Shown: piece after piece, positions 7,920 through 15,491 of the stretch
Layout: every line of letters starts with the position of its first letter
Position numbering within the stretch: the first letter of the stretch is position 1
Assembly (NCBI GenBank): GCA_046316025.1
Contig: JBKCXU010000064.1
Location: forward strand, 1-23,654
Source: JAJTHJ01 sp046316025
GTDB lineage: Bacteria > Pseudomonadota > Gammaproteobacteria > Burkholderiales > Burkholderiaceae_F
DNA: 23,654 nt
Direction of reading: 5' to 3'
Notes under the pieces: generated by a model
What the model saw: only the letters and a program-made list of their open reading frames with translations
Database searches by the model: none
Told to the model about the DNA's origin: nothing
Made by a program: the position numbers and the translations under genes

Positions 7920-8855
7920 ATGGAACTGACCGTCGTCCACGACACCGCCACCACCTACGGCGCGCGGGTGGAAGACGCGTTTCACCTCGCCTTCCTCGCT
8001 CCACGCGACCTGCCCGGCCAGCAGGTGCTCGACTTCAGCTTGCAGATCGAGCCGCGCCCCGCGCGCCAGAGCGCGGAACGCGACGTCTTCGGCAACCGCC
8101 GCACGAGCTTTGCCCTGCACGCCCCGCACGAGCGGCTGCATGTGCGCGCCGCCAGCCGAGTGCTGCTCACCGATGCGGGTGCCCCTCTGCGCCCGGAAGC
8201 CAGTCCGCCTTGGGGCGACGTTGCCGCCGCGATGTCGTACTCGGCCGGCGCAGCCTTTCAGCCGGAGGTCGAGTTCGTCTACGCCTCGCCCTTCGTGCCG
8301 CTGCTGCCCGAGTTGCGCCAGTACGCTTTGGCGAGCCTAACCCCCCGCCGCCCGTGGCTGGACGCCGCCATCGAACTGATGCGCCGCATCCACCGCGACT
8401 TCGACTACGAATCCGGCGCCACGGAGATCCACACCCCGCTCGCCGAAGTGTTCGTCGGGCGCCACGGCGTTTGCCAGGACTTCGCGCACCTGACGATCGG
8501 GATGCTGCGCGCGCATGGTCTGCCCGCGCGCTACGTGAGCGGCTATCTGCTGACCCACCCGCCGGCGGGGCAGGAGCGGCTCGTGGGGGCGGACGCCTCG
8601 CACGCCTGGGTGCAGGTCTGGTGTCCAGTACACGGCTGGGTCGATCTGGACCCCACCAACGACGTGCTGCCGGCGCGCTCTCACGTCACCGTCGCCGTGG
8701 GCCGCGACTATGGCGACGTGACGCCGCTGCGCGGCGTGATCCGCGGGGGCGGCGAACACGAGGTCGAGGTGGCGGTCAGCGTGATACCCGCCAGCGAAGC
8801 AGATGTTTTGCTCCCTCCCCTTCAAGGGGAGGGTAGGGGTGGGGATGGGGTGTAA
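7920..8855 (+). CDS. Transglutaminase-like cysteine protein
   Basis: A 311-residue protein of the bacterial transglutaminase/cysteine-peptidase family, the third member of the set that includes the DUF2126 and ATP-grasp/alpha-E genes. The triad is intact: C185 in GVCQDF, H228 in SHAW, D244 in LDPTN. No signal peptide is seen, so it is probably cytoplasmic. The ATG at 7920 is chosen because MELTVVHDTATTY matches the start of the N-terminal domain; an upstream start at 7782 would add 46 residues of repeat-derived sequence. The natural domain ends near VSVIPASEAD. The last 15 or so residues, LLPPLQGEGRGGDGV, are encoded by a palindromic repeat that also provides the stop codon, so the original C-terminus has been replaced or extended. 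The family may cleave or form isopeptide bonds; the substrate is unknown. Confidence 0.88.
   Translation: MELTVVHDTATTYGARVEDAFHLAFLAPRDLPGQQVLDFSLQIEPRPARQSAERDVFGNRRTSFALHAPHERLHVRAASRVLLTDAGAPLRPEASPPWGDVAAAMSYSAGAAFQPEVEFVYASPFVPLLPELRQYALASLTPRRPWLDAAIELMRRIHRDFDYESGATEIHTPLAEVFVGRHGVCQDFAHLTIGMLRAHGLPARYVSGYLLTHPPAGQERLVGADASHAWVQVWCPVHGWVDLDPTNDVLPARSHVTVAVGRDYGDVTPLRGVIRGGGEHEVEVAVSVIPASEADVLLPPLQGEGRGGDGV
8811..8850 (+). repeat. Palindromic repeat, copy C
   Basis: The stem CCCTCCCC (8813-8820) pairs with 8826-8833 across loop TTCAA, followed by a G-rich tail (GTAGGGGTGGGGATGGGG). It overlaps the 3' end of the transglutaminase gene. Copy D lies about 70 bases on in inverted orientation. 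Confidence 0.75.
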
Positions 8856-8884
8856 GGGGAGACTCCGCGGCCGGCAGTGCCACC

Positions 8885-8930
8885 TACTCCCATCGCCCTC
8901 CCGACCTCCCCCTTGAAGGGGGAGGAGAGT
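8885..8930 (-). repeat. Palindromic repeat, copy D, inverted relative to C
   Basis: The stem 8905-8912 pairs with 8918-8925 (loop TTGAA on the plus strand). Read on the minus strand, the stem is followed by GGGAGG, then GGGCGATGGGAG, which resembles the tail of copy C. Copies C and D therefore face each other tail to tail between convergent genes. They may help end transcription from both sides. Confidence 0.65.
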
Positions 8931-8940
8931 CGCCCCGCCG

Positions 8941-9720
8941 CTACTGCGCGTACCAGCCGCCGTCCATGTTCCACGCCGCGCCGCGCACCTGCGCGCCGGC
9001 GTCCGAGCAGAAGAACACGGCCAGCGCCGCCAACTGATCGGCGGTGACGAAGTCCTGCGACGGCTGCTTTTCCGCGAGCAGTGAGCGCTTGGCGGCGTCG
9101 TTGGCAAGACCGTCGCGCGCGGCGCGGGCATCGACCTGCTTTTGCACGAGCGGCGTCAGCACCCAGCCGGGGCAGATGGCGTTGCAGGTCACACCGGTCG
9201 TCGCGGTTTCCAGCGCGACCGCCTTGGTCAGCCCGACGATGCCGTGCTTGGCCGCCACATAGGCGCTCTTGTCCGCCGACGCGACCAGCCCGTGTACCGA
9301 GGCGATGTTGACGATCCGGCCCCAGTTGGCCGCGCGCATCGCCGGCAGCGCCAGCCGGATGGTATGGAAGGCCGACGACAGGTTGATCGCAATGATCGCG
9401 TCCCAGCGCTCGGGCGGGAAATTCTCGATCGGCGACACGTGCTGGATGCCGGCGTTGTTGACGAGCACGTCCACCCGGCCGAAGCGCGCGGCGGCCGCGC
9501 GCATCATGTCTTCGATCTCGGCCGGCTTGCTCATGTCGGCGCGGTGGTAGAGCGTGTGCACGCCGAGCGACTGGATTTCGCGCTCGACCGTGGCCAGCGT
9601 GGCGGCGTCGCCAAAGCCGTTTAGCACGATGCTGGCGCCTTCGCGGGCGAGCGCGCGGGCCATGGCCAACCCGATGCCGCTGGTGGAGCCGGTGACGAGT
9701 GCGGTCTTGCCTTTCAACAT
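8941..9720 (-). CDS. bdhA: D-3-hydroxybutyrate dehydrogenase
   Basis: A 259-residue short-chain dehydrogenase that interconverts (R)-3-hydroxybutyrate and acetoacetate with NAD, in ketone-body or polyhydroxybutyrate metabolism. It shows the cofactor motif TGSTSGIG (10-17), NNAG (88-91) and the catalytic S141, Y154 and K158. Q93, H143, K151 and the C-terminal GGW match positions that bind the substrate carboxylate in characterised 3-hydroxybutyrate dehydrogenases. The ATG at 9720 is chosen because GAGAGGA (complement of 9727-9733) lies six bases before it; a start five codons upstream would bury that site. It diverges from an alpha/beta hydrolase with only 57 bases between. No clear promoter is visible there. 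It converges on the transglutaminase across the C/D repeat pair. Confidence 0.92.
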   Translation of the reverse strand: MLKGKTALVTGSTSGIGLAMARALAREGASIVLNGFGDAATLATVEREIQSLGVHTLYHRADMSKPAEIEDMMRAAAARFGRVDVLVNNAGIQHVSPIENFPPERWDAIIAINLSSAFHTIRLALPAMRAANWGRIVNIASVHGLVASADKSAYVAAKHGIVGLTKAVALETATTGVTCNAICPGWVLTPLVQKQVDARAARDGLANDAAKRSLLAEKQPSQDFVTADQLAALAVFFCSDAGAQVRGAAWNMDGGWYAQ

Positions 9721-9777
9721 GACGAGTCCTCTCAAAGGTCGTTGTTAGTATGCCAGCCGACTATCGAAAACACCGCA

Positions 9778-10644
9778 ATGACCGAGCCTCGCCAGCATCA
9801 CGTTCAATGCGCAAGCCCCGTCGGGCTGCACCGGATGGCCTACGTCGAATGGGGCGCGCCGGACAACCCCAACGTGCTCGTCTGCGTGCACGGGCTGACG
9901 CGCACGGGCCGCGACTTCGACCGGCTGGCGCGCGCGCTCGCCGACCGCTACCGGGTCGTCTGCCCGGACATGGTTGGCCGCGGCCGCAGCGACCGATTGC
10001 GCAACCCGATGCTCTACGGCATCCCGCAGTACGTGGCCGACATGGTCACGCTGATCGCGCGGCTGAACGTCGAGCAGGTGCACTGGGTCGGCACCTCGAT
10101 GGGCGGGCTGATCGGCATCACGCTGGCCGGGCAGGAGGGGTCTCCGATCTCCAGGCTCGTGATCAACGACGTCGGCCCGGCGATCGACGCCGGTGCGCTG
10201 GCGCGGATCGGCGAGTACCTGGGCCAGCCGATCCGCTTTGCCGACGTCGAGCAGGCGGTCGATTACGTGATGACGGTGGCTGCACCTTTTAGACTCAAGT
10301 CGCGCGACGAATGGCGCGAGATCACCGAGCCGGGTCTGCGCCGCGATGGCGACGCCTGGGTGCTGCACTACGACCCGGCGATTGCCGCCCCGTTCAAGGC
10401 CTCGACAGCCGAACTGGCTGCCGACGGCGAGGCGGCGCTGTGGGCGCTGTACGACCGCATCGCCTGCCCGACTCTGCTGGTGCGTGGTGCGGAGTCCGAC
10501 TTGCTGACGCCGGCCACCGCTCAGCAGATGACCGAGCGCGGCCCGCACGCGCGGCTGGCGGAGATTCCCGGCGTGGGCCACGCGCCGATGTTCATGGACG
10601 CGATGCAGATCGGCATCGTGCGTGAGTTTCTTCTGGAAGGATGA
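9778..10644 (+). CDS. Alpha/beta-fold hydrolase
   Basis: A 288-residue alpha/beta hydrolase, probably a cytoplasmic esterase or related enzyme. The nucleophile elbow GTSMGG holds S107. The oxyanion-hole region is VHG (37-39), the acid is probably D241 (AESDLLTP), and the base is H268 (GVGHAP). The start ATG at 9778 has only a weak ribosome binding site; an upstream TTG at 9742 would add 12 residues with no family support. Its stop overlaps a possible ATG of the Rid gene, so the two are very likely one transcription unit. Its neighbour bdhA on the opposite strand hints at hydroxyacid ester metabolism, but the true substrate is not readable from sequence. Confidence 0.85.
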   Translation: MTEPRQHHVQCASPVGLHRMAYVEWGAPDNPNVLVCVHGLTRTGRDFDRLARALADRYRVVCPDMVGRGRSDRLRNPMLYGIPQYVADMVTLIARLNVEQVHWVGTSMGGLIGITLAGQEGSPISRLVINDVGPAIDAGALARIGEYLGQPIRFADVEQAVDYVMTVAAPFRLKSRDEWREITEPGLRRDGDAWVLHYDPAIAAPFKASTAELAADGEAALWALYDRIACPTLLVRGAESDLLTPATAQQMTERGPHARLAEIPGVGHAPMFMDAMQIGIVREFLLEG

Positions 10645-10646
10645 CA

Positions 10647-10997
10647 ATGGAGATTCAGCGTTTGCAGGTGGGCCCGCGGATGTCACAGGCGGTGGTGCAC
10701 GGCGGTTCGGTGTACCTGGCCGGGCAGGTGGCGGATGATCCGTCGCAGGACGTGGCCGGTCAGACGCGGCAGGTGCTGGCCGCCATCGACGCGCTGCTCG
10801 CGCAGGCTGGCACCGACAAGACCCGCATCTTGCGGGCCGAGATTTTCCTTGCGGAGATCGCGACCTTCGCGCAGATGAACTCGGTGTGGGACGCCTGGGT
10901 ACCCGCCGGGCATACGCCGGCGCGGGCTACCGTCGAAGCGAAGCTCGCCGGCCCGCAGTGGAAGGTGGAGATCGTGGTGACGGCGGCGTTGCCGTAG
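10647..10997 (+). CDS. Rid (YjgF/YER057c) family protein
   Basis: A 116-residue single-domain Rid protein. Family members form trimers with active sites at subunit interfaces, and RidA itself hydrolyses reactive enamine/imine intermediates. The conserved arginine (PARATVEAKL) and the C-terminal glutamate (KVEIVVTAAL) are present, so deaminase-type activity is possible. The sequence differs enough from classical RidA that I assign only the family. The ATG at 10647 is preferred over the one at 10641: the GGAAGG at 10635-10640 is six bases before 10647 but directly abuts 10641. It lies immediately downstream of the hydrolase gene and is probably co-transcribed with it. Confidence 0.85.
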   Translation: MEIQRLQVGPRMSQAVVHGGSVYLAGQVADDPSQDVAGQTRQVLAAIDALLAQAGTDKTRILRAEIFLAEIATFAQMNSVWDAWVPAGHTPARATVEAKLAGPQWKVEIVVTAALP

Positions 10998-11010
10998 GCG
11001 GGTTCACGGC

Positions 11011-11030
11011 GCACCGGCGCAGGCCGGTGC
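11011..11030 (+). terminator. Hairpin between convergent Rid and flavodoxin genes
   Basis: A perfect 8-bp stem, GCACCGGC (11011-11018) with GCCGGTGC (11023-11030), loop GCAG. It lies 13 bases after the Rid stop in the 88-base gap between convergent genes. The following bases (CCAGTGTCGTTTG) hold only a short T-run, so terminator efficiency is doubtful. Confidence 0.5.
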
Positions 11031-11085
11031 CCAGTGTCGTTTGCTGAAAGTCGCTGGGCGCCGGCTGCGTCGGTGCGACGGAGTG

Positions 11086-11577
11086 TCAGAAGACCCCCGC
11101 GGCCAAACCCGCCGCCAACGCTGCGCCGACTTCCGCGCAGCGCTGCAAGTCCGCCTCAGCGATCGTCTTCTTCGCCAGAATCGCTTCGCGCGTCTGCGCG
11201 TGGGTACAGACGATGGTCGGCGGTGCCACCTCGCGCAGCCGCAACCCGATGGCGATCCGCGCGATCTGCCGCGCGGCGCCGCTGCCGTCCGAGCCGGCGC
11301 AGATCAGCGTTGCATACGGCCGGCCATTCACGTGGTCGAGCGCGTCGTAGTACACGCGGTCGAAGAAGTCTTTCATCAAGCCGGCCATCGTCGCCAGGTT
11401 CTCTGGGGTGGCAAAGAGGTAGCCGTCGGCAGTCAGCACGTCGGCGCCGCCGGTGTCCGCCGCGCGTTGCAGCCGCAGGTCCACACCGCCCTCGGCGCGT
11501 GCAGCCTCGGCGGCGGCGCGCGCCATTTGCTCGGAGCCGCCGGTGGTGCTGGTGTAGACGATCAGCAGCCGCTTCAT
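11086..11577 (-). CDS. Flavodoxin/NAD(P)H-dependent FMN reductase-like protein
   Basis: A 163-residue flavodoxin-fold protein. The N-terminal strand and phosphate-binding loop are seen in MKRLLIVYTSTTGGSEQMA; a second flavin-contact region, FATPENLATMAGLMKDFFDR, is typical of flavodoxin-like reductases. It probably binds FMN and carries or transfers electrons in the cytoplasm; the partner is unknown. The start ATG at 11577 overlaps the mtfA stop by four bases (ATGA), which indicates translational coupling. The open frame extends far upstream of this ATG, but that part is only a shadow of mtfA. Confidence 0.85.
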   Translation of the reverse strand: MKRLLIVYTSTTGGSEQMARAAAEAARAEGGVDLRLQRAADTGGADVLTADGYLFATPENLATMAGLMKDFFDRVYYDALDHVNGRPYATLICAGSDGSGAARQIARIAIGLRLREVAPPTIVCTHAQTREAILAKKTIAEADLQRCAEVGAALAAGLAAGVF

Positions 11578-12401
11578 CGCGCCAGCGGGTCTTGGCGGAA
11601 GAACTGCGCCAGCACGTCGTACCACGCAGGAAACGCATCGCGCAGCCGCGCCGGTGCCACGAAGAACGCTTCCGACGACACCGCGAAGAACTCCGCCTCG
11701 TCCTGCGCCGCATAGGGGTCGAGCGGCAGCGCGGCAAAGTAGCGGTCGGCGTCCGCGCTCGCGGGGTCGAGATCGGCGGGGATTTCGGCTTCGATCAAAT
11801 CGAGCTCGGCGTTCAAGCGCGCGAACGCTTCGTCCAGCACCGCGCGCCACTCGCGCGGTCGAAGTCCCGCGTGCAGCCGTGCGTCGAACGGCGGCTGGCC
11901 GTTGGGCTCGCCGTTGAGCATGTCGAGCTTGTGCGTGAACTCGTGGATCGCCACGCTGGTGCCGTAGCCCTCGGCCGACGCCGCTCGCGCATCGTCCCAG
12001 GACAGCAGCACCGGCCCGCCGTCCCAGGCTTCGCCGGCCAACGCGTCGTCGAACTCGTGCACCACGCTGTCGTGATCGACGATCCGCCGCGGCACGACAA
12101 ACTCCGACGGGTAAACGATCACGCCGACCCAGCCGCGGTACCACTCCAAGCCCAGGTTGAGTACCGGCAGGCAGGCCTGCATCGCGATGTTGACCTGGAT
12201 CGCCGCGGTCAACTCCAGCCCGTCGGCGCCGGACATTTCCTTCTCGGCGAGGAAGCGCGAGGCGAGTTCGCGCAGCCGCGCTCGCTCGCCCGCATCCAGC
12301 CGCGCGACGAAGGGCAGGGCGGCGAGGTTGGCGTCCCACGACGCTTCGGGAATCGCGACCGCGTTGGGCGCGCCGAGCTTGTTCAACAAGGCTCTGAGCA
12401 T
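11574..12401 (-). CDS. mtfA: MtfA zinc-dependent peptidase
   Basis: A 275-residue relative of E. coli MtfA (265 residues), a cytosolic gluzincin-type aminopeptidase known for binding the glucose repressor Mlc. The zinc motif HEFTH is at 153-157, with E237 in AEFFAVSSEAFF as the probable third ligand. No signal peptide is present. ATGs at 12401 and 12410 are both in frame; 12401 gives the family-like start MLRALLNKLG, while neither has a clear ribosome binding site. It is divergent from relA with only about 40 bases between the start codons, so their promoters must overlap or lie within each other's 5' ends. It is coupled to the flavodoxin-like gene. Whether an Mlc partner exists in this organism is not visible. 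Confidence 0.88.
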   Translation of the reverse strand: MLRALLNKLGAPNAVAIPEASWDANLAALPFVARLDAGERARLRELASRFLAEKEMSGADGLELTAAIQVNIAMQACLPVLNLGLEWYRGWVGVIVYPSEFVVPRRIVDHDSVVHEFDDALAGEAWDGGPVLLSWDDARAASAEGYGTSVAIHEFTHKLDMLNGEPNGQPPFDARLHAGLRPREWRAVLDEAFARLNAELDLIEAEIPADLDPASADADRYFAALPLDPYAAQDEAEFFAVSSEAFFVAPARLRDAFPAWYDVLAQFFRQDPLAR

Positions 12402-12428
12402 GTGCGGCATTCTGCCGTACTGCCTGCC

Positions 12429-12434
12429 TAAAAT
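12429..12434 (+). promoter_or_regulatory. Possible -10 box for relA
   Basis: TAAAAT ends nine bases before the relA ATG, so a transcript from it would start within a few bases of the start codon. The upstream hexamer at 17-base spacing (GGCATT) is a poor -35. The whole mtfA-relA gap is about 40 bases, which leaves little other room for a promoter. Low-confidence call. Confidence 0.3.
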
Positions 12435-12443
12435 CTGCGGCTC

Positions 12444-14558
12444 ATGTCTGCCGCTGCCGCCCCCGCCGCAACGTCCGCCGTCGATCCGGCGGCGGCGCGC
12501 GCGCTGGCGGTGCCGTTGTATCTGGACCGCAAGCTCACCACCGGCGAGCCCTTCGTCGAGCATGCCGACGGCATGGTGGCGATCGTCGCGCCCCTGCGCA
12601 ACGACGCCGATCTGCTCGCCGCCGCCTACCTCTTCGGCGCGCACGACGTGCTGCGCGACGCCGACGACTGGCTGCGCGGGCGTTTCGGCGACGCGGTCGC
12701 TGAGTTGGTTGCCGACCTGCGGCAGTTGATGCGGCTTTCGGAGCGCACCCGCCCGCACGGCGCCGCCGACGCCACCGGCCAGGCCGAAGCGCTGCGCAAG
12801 ATGCTGCTGGCGATGTGCAACGACCTGCGCGTGGTGCTGCTGCGGCTGGCCTCAAGGCTGCAGACGCTGCGCTGGTGCGCGGCGACCAAACGAACCGGCA
12901 TCGAAAGCTTTGCCCGCGAGACGCTGGCCCTGTATGCGCCGCTGGCCAACCGGCTCGGGATCTGGCAGTTGAAGTGGGAACTGGAAGACCTCGCCTTCCG
13001 CTTCCTGGAGCCGGAGACCTACAAGCGCGTGGCGCGCTGGCTGGAAGAAAAGCGCATCGAGCGCGAAGGCTTCATCGCGCAGGCGCAGACGGACGTGCAG
13101 GCGTCGCTGGCGCAGGCGGGCATCGACGCGCAAATCAGCGGCCGGCCCAAGCACATCTACAGCATCTGGGCCAAGATGCAGGCCAAGCAGTTGGCGTTCG
13201 AGGAGTTGTACGACGTGCGCGCGTTACGCGTGATCGTCGACACCGTCGCGCAGTGCTACCAGACGCTGTCGCTGATCCATGAGCGCTTTGTACCCATCGC
13301 CAGCGAGTACGACGACTACATCGCCCGGCCCAAGCCCAACGGCTACCAGTCGCTGCACACCGTCGTGGCCGACGTGTCGGGCCGGCCGCTGGAGATCCAG
13401 ATCCGCACTCGGCAGATGCACGAGTTCGCTGAACTCGGAGTCGCCGCGCACTGGCGCTACAAGGAAGGCGGCCGCGCCGACAAAGGGGCGCGCGCCGAGG
13501 AAGAACGCGTGGCCTGGCTGCGCCAGTTGTTGGCGTGGAAGCAGGAAGTCGCTGCACCCGCGCAGCAGGCGGCGCGCGATGAGCGCATCTACGTTCTGAC
13601 GCCGCAGGGCCGCGTGGTGGAGCTGGCTGCCGGCAGCACGCCGGTGGACTTCGCCTATCACCTGCACACCGAGCTCGGCCACCGCTGCCGCGGCGCGCGG
13701 GTCGATGGCGCGATCGCGCAGTTGAACACGCCGCTTTCCACCGGGCAGACGGTCGAGATCAACGCCGCCAAGACCGGCGGGCCGAGCCGCGACTGGCTCA
13801 ATGCGGAGCTGCGTTTCATCGGCAGCAGCCGCGCGCGCGCCAAGGTGCGGCAGTGGTTCAACGCGCAGGAGACCGCGCAGGCGCTGGTCTCCGGCCGTGC
13901 GCTGATCGACAAGGAGCTGGCGCGCCTGGGCAAGACGGCGGTGCGGCTGGAAGATCTTGCGCACCGGCTCGGCTTTGCCGGCATCGACGAACTGTGCGTG
14001 GCGGCGACCAAAGAAGAGTTCAGCCTGCGCAGCATCGAGCAGGCGTTGACGGTGGCGCCGGCAGCGCCCGTCGAAGAACCTGTGGTGGTGACCAAGCCGG
14101 CCACTGCGCCGGCCGGCAAGGGCAGGGTGCTGGTGGTCGGTGTGGACTCGCTGCTGACGAGCCTGGCGCGCTGTTGCCGGCCGGTGCCGCCGGACGAGAT
14201 CGTCGGCTTCGTCACCCGCGGCAAGGGTGTGTCGATTCACCGCACCGGCTGCGTTAACGCGCACGGCCTGGCGCGACGCGAACCGGAGCGGCTGATCGAA
14301 GTGACCTGGGGCCGCGCGGCCGATGCGGTCTATCCGGTCGACGTGTTCGTCGTCGCCAGCGACCGCTCCGGCCTGCTGCGCGACGTGTCCGAAGTCTTCG
14401 CCCGCGAGAAGCTCAACGTGATCGGCGTAAACACGCTCTCCCGGCGCGGAGACGCGCAGATGCAGTTCACGGTCGAGGTGGTTGACGCCGCCGCGCTGCG
14501 GCGCGCGCTGGGGCAGATCGCCGAGGTGCCGGGGGTGATTTCGGCGCGGCGGAAGTAG
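12444..14558 (+). CDS. relA: RelA-type (p)ppGpp synthetase
   Basis: A 704-residue long RSH protein. The order is a degenerate HD hydrolase domain (about 30-170), a synthetase domain (about 220-340), TGS (about 380-440), the conserved Cys region CCRPVPPDEIVGFVTRGKG, and a C-terminal ACT domain (about 630-704). The catalytic HD of the hydrolase is replaced: where bifunctional enzymes read LLHDVVEDT, this reads YLFGAHDVLRDADD. The synthetase carries E288-Y-D-D291, the acidic EXDD form of monofunctional RelA, not the RXKD of bifunctional SpoT/Rel. It should therefore make (p)ppGpp from GTP/GDP and ATP on stalled ribosomes and not degrade it; a separate SpoT elsewhere is expected. The ATG at 12444 has no visible ribosome binding site. 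It is convergent with the acyltransferase remnant, with a seven-base gap. Confidence 0.92.
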   Translation: MSAAAAPAATSAVDPAAARALAVPLYLDRKLTTGEPFVEHADGMVAIVAPLRNDADLLAAAYLFGAHDVLRDADDWLRGRFGDAVAELVADLRQLMRLSERTRPHGAADATGQAEALRKMLLAMCNDLRVVLLRLASRLQTLRWCAATKRTGIESFARETLALYAPLANRLGIWQLKWELEDLAFRFLEPETYKRVARWLEEKRIEREGFIAQAQTDVQASLAQAGIDAQISGRPKHIYSIWAKMQAKQLAFEELYDVRALRVIVDTVAQCYQTLSLIHERFVPIASEYDDYIARPKPNGYQSLHTVVADVSGRPLEIQIRTRQMHEFAELGVAAHWRYKEGGRADKGARAEEERVAWLRQLLAWKQEVAAPAQQAARDERIYVLTPQGRVVELAAGSTPVDFAYHLHTELGHRCRGARVDGAIAQLNTPLSTGQTVEINAAKTGGPSRDWLNAELRFIGSSRARAKVRQWFNAQETAQALVSGRALIDKELARLGKTAVRLEDLAHRLGFAGIDELCVAATKEEFSLRSIEQALTVAPAAPVEEPVVVTKPATAPAGKGRVLVVGVDSLLTSLARCCRPVPPDEIVGFVTRGKGVSIHRTGCVNAHGLARREPERLIEVTWGRAADAVYPVDVFVVASDRSGLLRDVSEVFAREKLNVIGVNTLSRRGDAQMQFTVEVVDAAALRRALGQIAEVPGVISARRK

Positions 14559-14565
14559 TGCGGCG

Positions 14566-15410
14566 TCAAGCTCCCGCCTGCTCTGCCGTGCGCGCCAGCA
14601 AGTCGAAATGCCGCGCATAACGCGCGGTCATGCTGTCCAGCGCCACCCAGACCAGGAAGTCCGCGCTGTTGAAGTCGGGGTCCCAGGCCGGCTCGCCGCA
14701 GATCCGACCGCCGAGGCGCAGATAGCCCTTGAGCAACGGCGGCAGTTCGGGTTGTCCTGCGCGCTCGACCCTCTCGTGCGGAAAGGTCAGATGCGGAAAC
14801 ACGCGGTACTCGGGCGGGGTCAGGTTGCGCTGCAATTCGTCGCGCACGCCCGCTACCCGTGCGCCACCGTCGGCCAGCGGCACGCTGGCGCAGCCGATCA
14901 GGTGGCGATCCCGCCCTGCTTCATGTAGCGGGCCAGGCCCGCCCACAGCAGCAAAATGGTGCTGCCCGAGCGGTAGTCGCGGCGCACGCAGGAGCGGCCG
15001 ACTTCGATTAGCGCCGGGCGCAAGGCCGCAAGGCGCGCGAGATCGAACTCCGTTTCCGAGTACAAGCGGCCGAGTTCGCGCGCGCGGTGCGGCGTCAACA
15101 TCCGGTAGGTGCCGACCACGCGTAGGCTGTCGGCGTCGCGCACGATCGGATGGTCGCACCAGGGGTCGAACTCGTCGTGCTCGCGCCCGTCAGCATGGGC
15201 CAAGCGCGCGCCCATTTCCTCGACGAACACTCTGCACCCCAGCCGTTGCGCTTCGGCCACCTCGCCGGCGTCGCGCGCCATGTGCACGGTCAGACGCGGC
15301 TTCGCGCTCGACTTGTCGGTGGCCGGGTTCCTGCTTGGCCGCATGAAAGGAGAAAAAAGGGCCATCGCCGTGCTCAGCATCGATCTGCACCAATGATCGC
15401 CGCGCCGCAT
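14566..15410 (-). pseudogene. OlsB-like GNAT acyltransferase, frameshifted
   Basis: This reads as a hemolysin/OlsB-type N-acyltransferase; the family makes lyso-ornithine lipid or related acyl-amino acids from acyl-ACP. It is split into two frames. The 5' frame (15410 down to 14898) carries the N-terminal part through EVGRSCVRRDYRSGSTILLL and GLARYMKQGG, then hits TGA. The next frame continues at once with HLIGCASVPLADGG, LTPPEYRVFPHL, LLKGYLRLGGRICGEPAWD and ARYARHF. Together they give a full-length family member, so one base is missing, or one is re-read, near 14904-14920. This could be a real inactivating mutation, a sequencing error or, less likely, programmed slippage; no classical slippery heptamer is present. 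The start is uncertain: ATGs at 15410, 15380 and 15365 are possible, and the conserved domain begins near KPRLTVHMA. Confidence 0.82.
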
Positions 15411-15472
15411 GACCGTCTTGTTGCCAGGTTGCGACCGGATGACCTATTGGCCGACGGCGCACCTCGCTCATG

Positions 15473-15478
15473 TATCAT
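15473..15478 (+). promoter_or_regulatory. Probable -10 box for tRNA-Val
   Basis: TATCAT lies 13 bases before the first base of tRNA-Val and is preceded by TG. No good -35 is seen at 17 bases. The same layout (TG directly before a -10-like hexamer, then the tRNA) recurs at tRNA-Pro. If the tRNA and thrS are co-transcribed, this is also a promoter of the translation operon. Confidence 0.4.
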
Positions 15479-15491
15479 CTATCGCTCTTGC

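Noticed and set aside
10641..10646. Rid protein starting at ATG 10641
   Set aside because: The ribosome binding site GGAAGG directly abuts this ATG. The ATG at 10647 has correct spacing.
14898..14925. Programmed -1 frameshifting in the acyltransferase
   Set aside because: The frame change would fit, but there is no X-XXY-YYZ heptamer and no clear stimulatory hairpin. A simple indel is more likely.
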